A stretch of DNA of 34,063 bases, from NCBI RefSeq assembly GCF_030682845.1, contig NZ_JAUXNK010000080.1, positions 1 through 34,063 on the forward strand. Direction: 5' to 3'. How positions within the stretch are numbered: the first letter of the stretch is position 1; each line of letters begins with the position of its first letter. The position numbers and the translations under genes were made by a program. The notes under the pieces are model-generated. The model was not told the origin of the DNA. It was given only the letters and a program-made list of their open reading frames with translations, and did no database searches. The DNA comes from Methanolobus sp. Its GTDB lineage: Archaea; Halobacteriota; Methanosarcinia; Methanosarcinales; Methanosarcinaceae. Shown piece after piece: positions 32,598-34,063 of this stretch.

Positions 32598-32656
32598 GCA
32601 TTTCGGTACCGCCTGCAAGCAAAGTGACCGAAATGCCCGGCACGCTATCGGGTGAT
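32598..32656 (+). promoter_or_regulatory. Structured mRNA leader with possible ribosome-site sequestration
   Basis: GCATTTCGGT (32598-32607) pairs exactly with ACCGAAATGC (32627-32636) over a 19-nt loop. A second small stem pairs CCCG (32636-32639) with CGGG (32649-32652), and its right arm covers the start of the ribosome site GGTGAT (32651-32656). C32636 belongs to both stems, so they compete. No known riboswitch consensus is recognised. Confidence 0.5.
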
Positions 32657-32659
32657 AAC

Positions 32660-34063
32660 ATGCAAGTAAAAAGTATAGCGGTATTACTATTAAGCGTATT
32701 GTTGCTGGCATCGCTGGCAACACCTGTATCGGCAGATGAACTGAAGTTTGTTGCCAATGCAACCAGTGATGAGAACGGGGAATTTATTCTCACAGACATT
32801 CCTAATGGAAATTATACACTCTCAGGAATAATATGGAGCACTGCAATGAGCGGCATGTGGCTCACAAACGTCCAGGAGATCACGATCGAGAACGGACAGC
32901 CTGTTGAGGATATCGTCATGGAGATGAGAAAGAACGACAGCATAGACCATGATGCAATACTGAGCATGCTGCACAGGACCACGATATCCGGAACCACGGT
33001 TGACAAGAACAAGGCTATCAAGCCTGAAACGAATCTTATTCTTACTGACAAGGATGGGAAATTCATCCTCAACGCCACTAGCGATGTCAACGGACAGTTC
33101 GTCCTGGAAAACATAATGAACGGAGAGTACACACTATCCGGGATAATCTGGAGCACTGCAATGAGCAGCATGTGGCTCACAAACGTCCAGGAAATAACAG
33201 TCGAGAATGGGCAGCCTGTAGAGAATATCGTCATGGAGATGAGAAAGAACGACAGCATAGATCATAATGCAATATTGAACATGCTGCACAGGACCACGAT
33301 ATCCGGAAACACGGTTGACAAGAATAAGGCTATCAAGCCTGAAACTAAGCTTATTCTTACTGATAAGGATGGAGAATTCGTCCTCAACGCCACCAGCGAT
33401 GCCAACGGAGAGTTCGTCCTGGAAAACATAATGAACGGAGAGTACACACTATCCGGGATGATCTGGAGCACTGCAATGAGTGGCATGTGGCTCACAAATG
33501 TGCAGGAAATAACAGTTGAGAATGGGCAGCCTGTAGAGAATATCGTCATGGAGATGAGAAAGAACGACAGCATAGACCATGATGCAATACTGAGCATGCT
33601 GGACAGAACCACCATATCTGGGAAAACAGTAGATAAGAACGAGAACAACAGGCCGGGAGTGCAGCTTGTGCTCACTAAGAAGATAGAAGAAACTGCAGCT
33701 CCAGAGCCTGATAAACCTATTGTATCGACGTATGAATATGAATTTATTCTCAGTGCAACAAGCGATGAGAACGGGGAGTTCGTTCTCACAGAGATCCCTA
33801 ACGGAGAGTACACGCTCTCAGGAATAATATGGAGTACGGCAATGAGCGGCATGTGGCTCACAAATGTACAGGAGATCACAGTTGAGGATGGACAGCCGGT
33901 AGAGAATATTGTCATGGAGATGAGAAAGAACGACAGCATTGACCATGATGCAATACTGAACATGCTGGACAGGACTACGATCTCCGGAACTACAGTTGAT
34001 AAGAATGGAGGCATCAAACCAGGAACCCAGCTTCTTCTTACCAATGAAGAAGGTCAATTTGTC
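32660..34063 (+). CDS. Secreted tandem-repeat protein (carboxypeptidase-regulatory/Ig-like repeats), 3' end outside window
   Basis: An open frame of 468 codons running off the right edge. ATG at 32660 is preceded by GGTGAT. Residues 1-25 (MQVKSIAVLLLSVLLLASLA then TPVSA) form a signal peptide. Then follow four repeats of about 105 residues, each with NATSDENGEFVL, NGEYTLSG, TAMSGMWLTNVQEIT, ENGQPVENIVMEMRKNDSID and LHRTTISGTTVDK. The strands resemble carboxypeptidase-regulatory-like beta-sandwich modules. It should be outside the cell membrane; no anchor is visible in this part. It follows the ExbB/DUF2149 genes but has its own promoter. The partner or ligand is unknown. Confidence 0.85.
   Translation, partial: MQVKSIAVLLLSVLLLASLATPVSADELKFVANATSDENGEFILTDIPNGNYTLSGIIWSTAMSGMWLTNVQEITIENGQPVEDIVMEMRKNDSIDHDAILSMLHRTTISGTTVDKNKAIKPETNLILTDKDGKFILNATSDVNGQFVLENIMNGEYTLSGIIWSTAMSSMWLTNVQEITVENGQPVENIVMEMRKNDSIDHNAILNMLHRTTISGNTVDKNKAIKPETKLILTDKDGEFVLNATSDANGEFVLENIMNGEYTLSGMIWSTAMSGMWLTNVQEITVENGQPVENIVMEMRKNDSIDHDAILSMLDRTTISGKTVDKNENNRPGVQLVLTKKIEETAAPEPDKPIVSTYEYEFILSATSDENGEFVLTEIPNGEYTLSGIIWSTAMSGMWLTNVQEITVEDGQPVENIVMEMRKNDSIDHDAILNMLDRTTISGTTVDKNGGIKPGTQLLLTNEEGQFV
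32756..34063 (+). repeat. Tandem in-frame coding repeats of 315, 315, 366 and more than 312 nt
   Basis: Units begin at equivalent Asn/Ser-Ala/Thr codons at 32756, 33071, 33386 and 33752. Spacing is 315, 315 and 366 nt; the third unit has 17 extra codons rich in Glu and Pro (KIEETAAPEPDKP). Runs of 40-58 nt are identical between units 2 and 3, which shows recent duplication or gene conversion. A fifth unit should begin just past the window. Confidence 0.9.

Noticed and set aside
32598-32656. Cobalamin or fluoride riboswitch
   Set aside because: Neither the B12 box nor the fluoride core is recognisable, so no known class is claimed.
32812-34044. Long minus-strand open frames (148 and 260 codons) across the repeat region
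   Set aside because: They are antisense to the plus-strand signal-peptide repeat protein and repeat with its period. Their hydrophobic Ser/Val-rich translation is a by-product of the repeated codons.

Overview
The window reads as a chromosomal segment of a methanogenic archaeon, most likely of the Methanosarcinales (Methanosarcinaceae-like). Four genes for coenzyme F430 synthesis (cfbE, cfbD, cfbC, cfbB), a methanogenesis-marker-9 protein, an F420-dependent NADP reductase, glycerol-1-phosphate dehydrogenase (archaeal lipids) and an archaeal translation/transcription operon (aIF2-gamma, Rpo7, Spt4, S24e, S27ae) point this way. Base composition is moderate and intergenic DNA is AT-rich. TATA-like boxes often lie about 26 bp before a start codon, implying leaderless mRNAs.

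Layout. 1-170: amino-terminal part of a TnpB-type protein at the window edge, followed by a perfect 16-bp hairpin and a small UPF0016 membrane protein. 741-3446: a 901-aa protein with a P-loop-less KaiC/RecA-like head and a PEP-synthase-type ATP-grasp domain. 3469-6006: F420/NADP reductase, glutamate dehydrogenase and a zinc-ribbon protein, all on the minus strand. 6206-8920: a plus-strand operon of marker 9, a CitG-like protein and DUF447. 8942-12676: minus-strand PHP phosphoesterase, HflX, DUF2209 and tRNA-splicing endonuclease, with a possible unannotated small RNA between the PHP gene and hflX. 12854-15190: small genes (CMD-like, MscL, TspO, DUF5652, a lipoprotein).

15350-20523: F430 genes, transcribed E-D-C-B on the minus strand. 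CfbB amidates Ni-sirohydrochlorin, CfbC and CfbD (NifH- and NifD-like) reduce and cyclise it, and CfbE closes the last ring. The nickel chelatase gene cfbA is not next to them. 20639-22860: DUF2150, UPF0179 and glycerol-1-phosphate dehydrogenase. 23048-26687: DUF63, SpoIIM-like, PurP and a KaiC-like ATPase with an intact P-loop. 26976-30450: the information-processing operon, ending at a good terminator.

30847-34063 is the most unusual part. A DUF2162 polytopic membrane protein, an ExbB/TolQ-like channel protein and a DUF2149 protein built like ExbD form a tight operon. Behind them is a secreted protein made of near-identical repeats of about 105 residues, with its own promoter and a structured leader that can sequester its ribosome binding site. 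It runs off the window. I read this as a proton-motive-force-driven envelope energiser in an archaeon with no outer membrane. The function is inferred from architecture.
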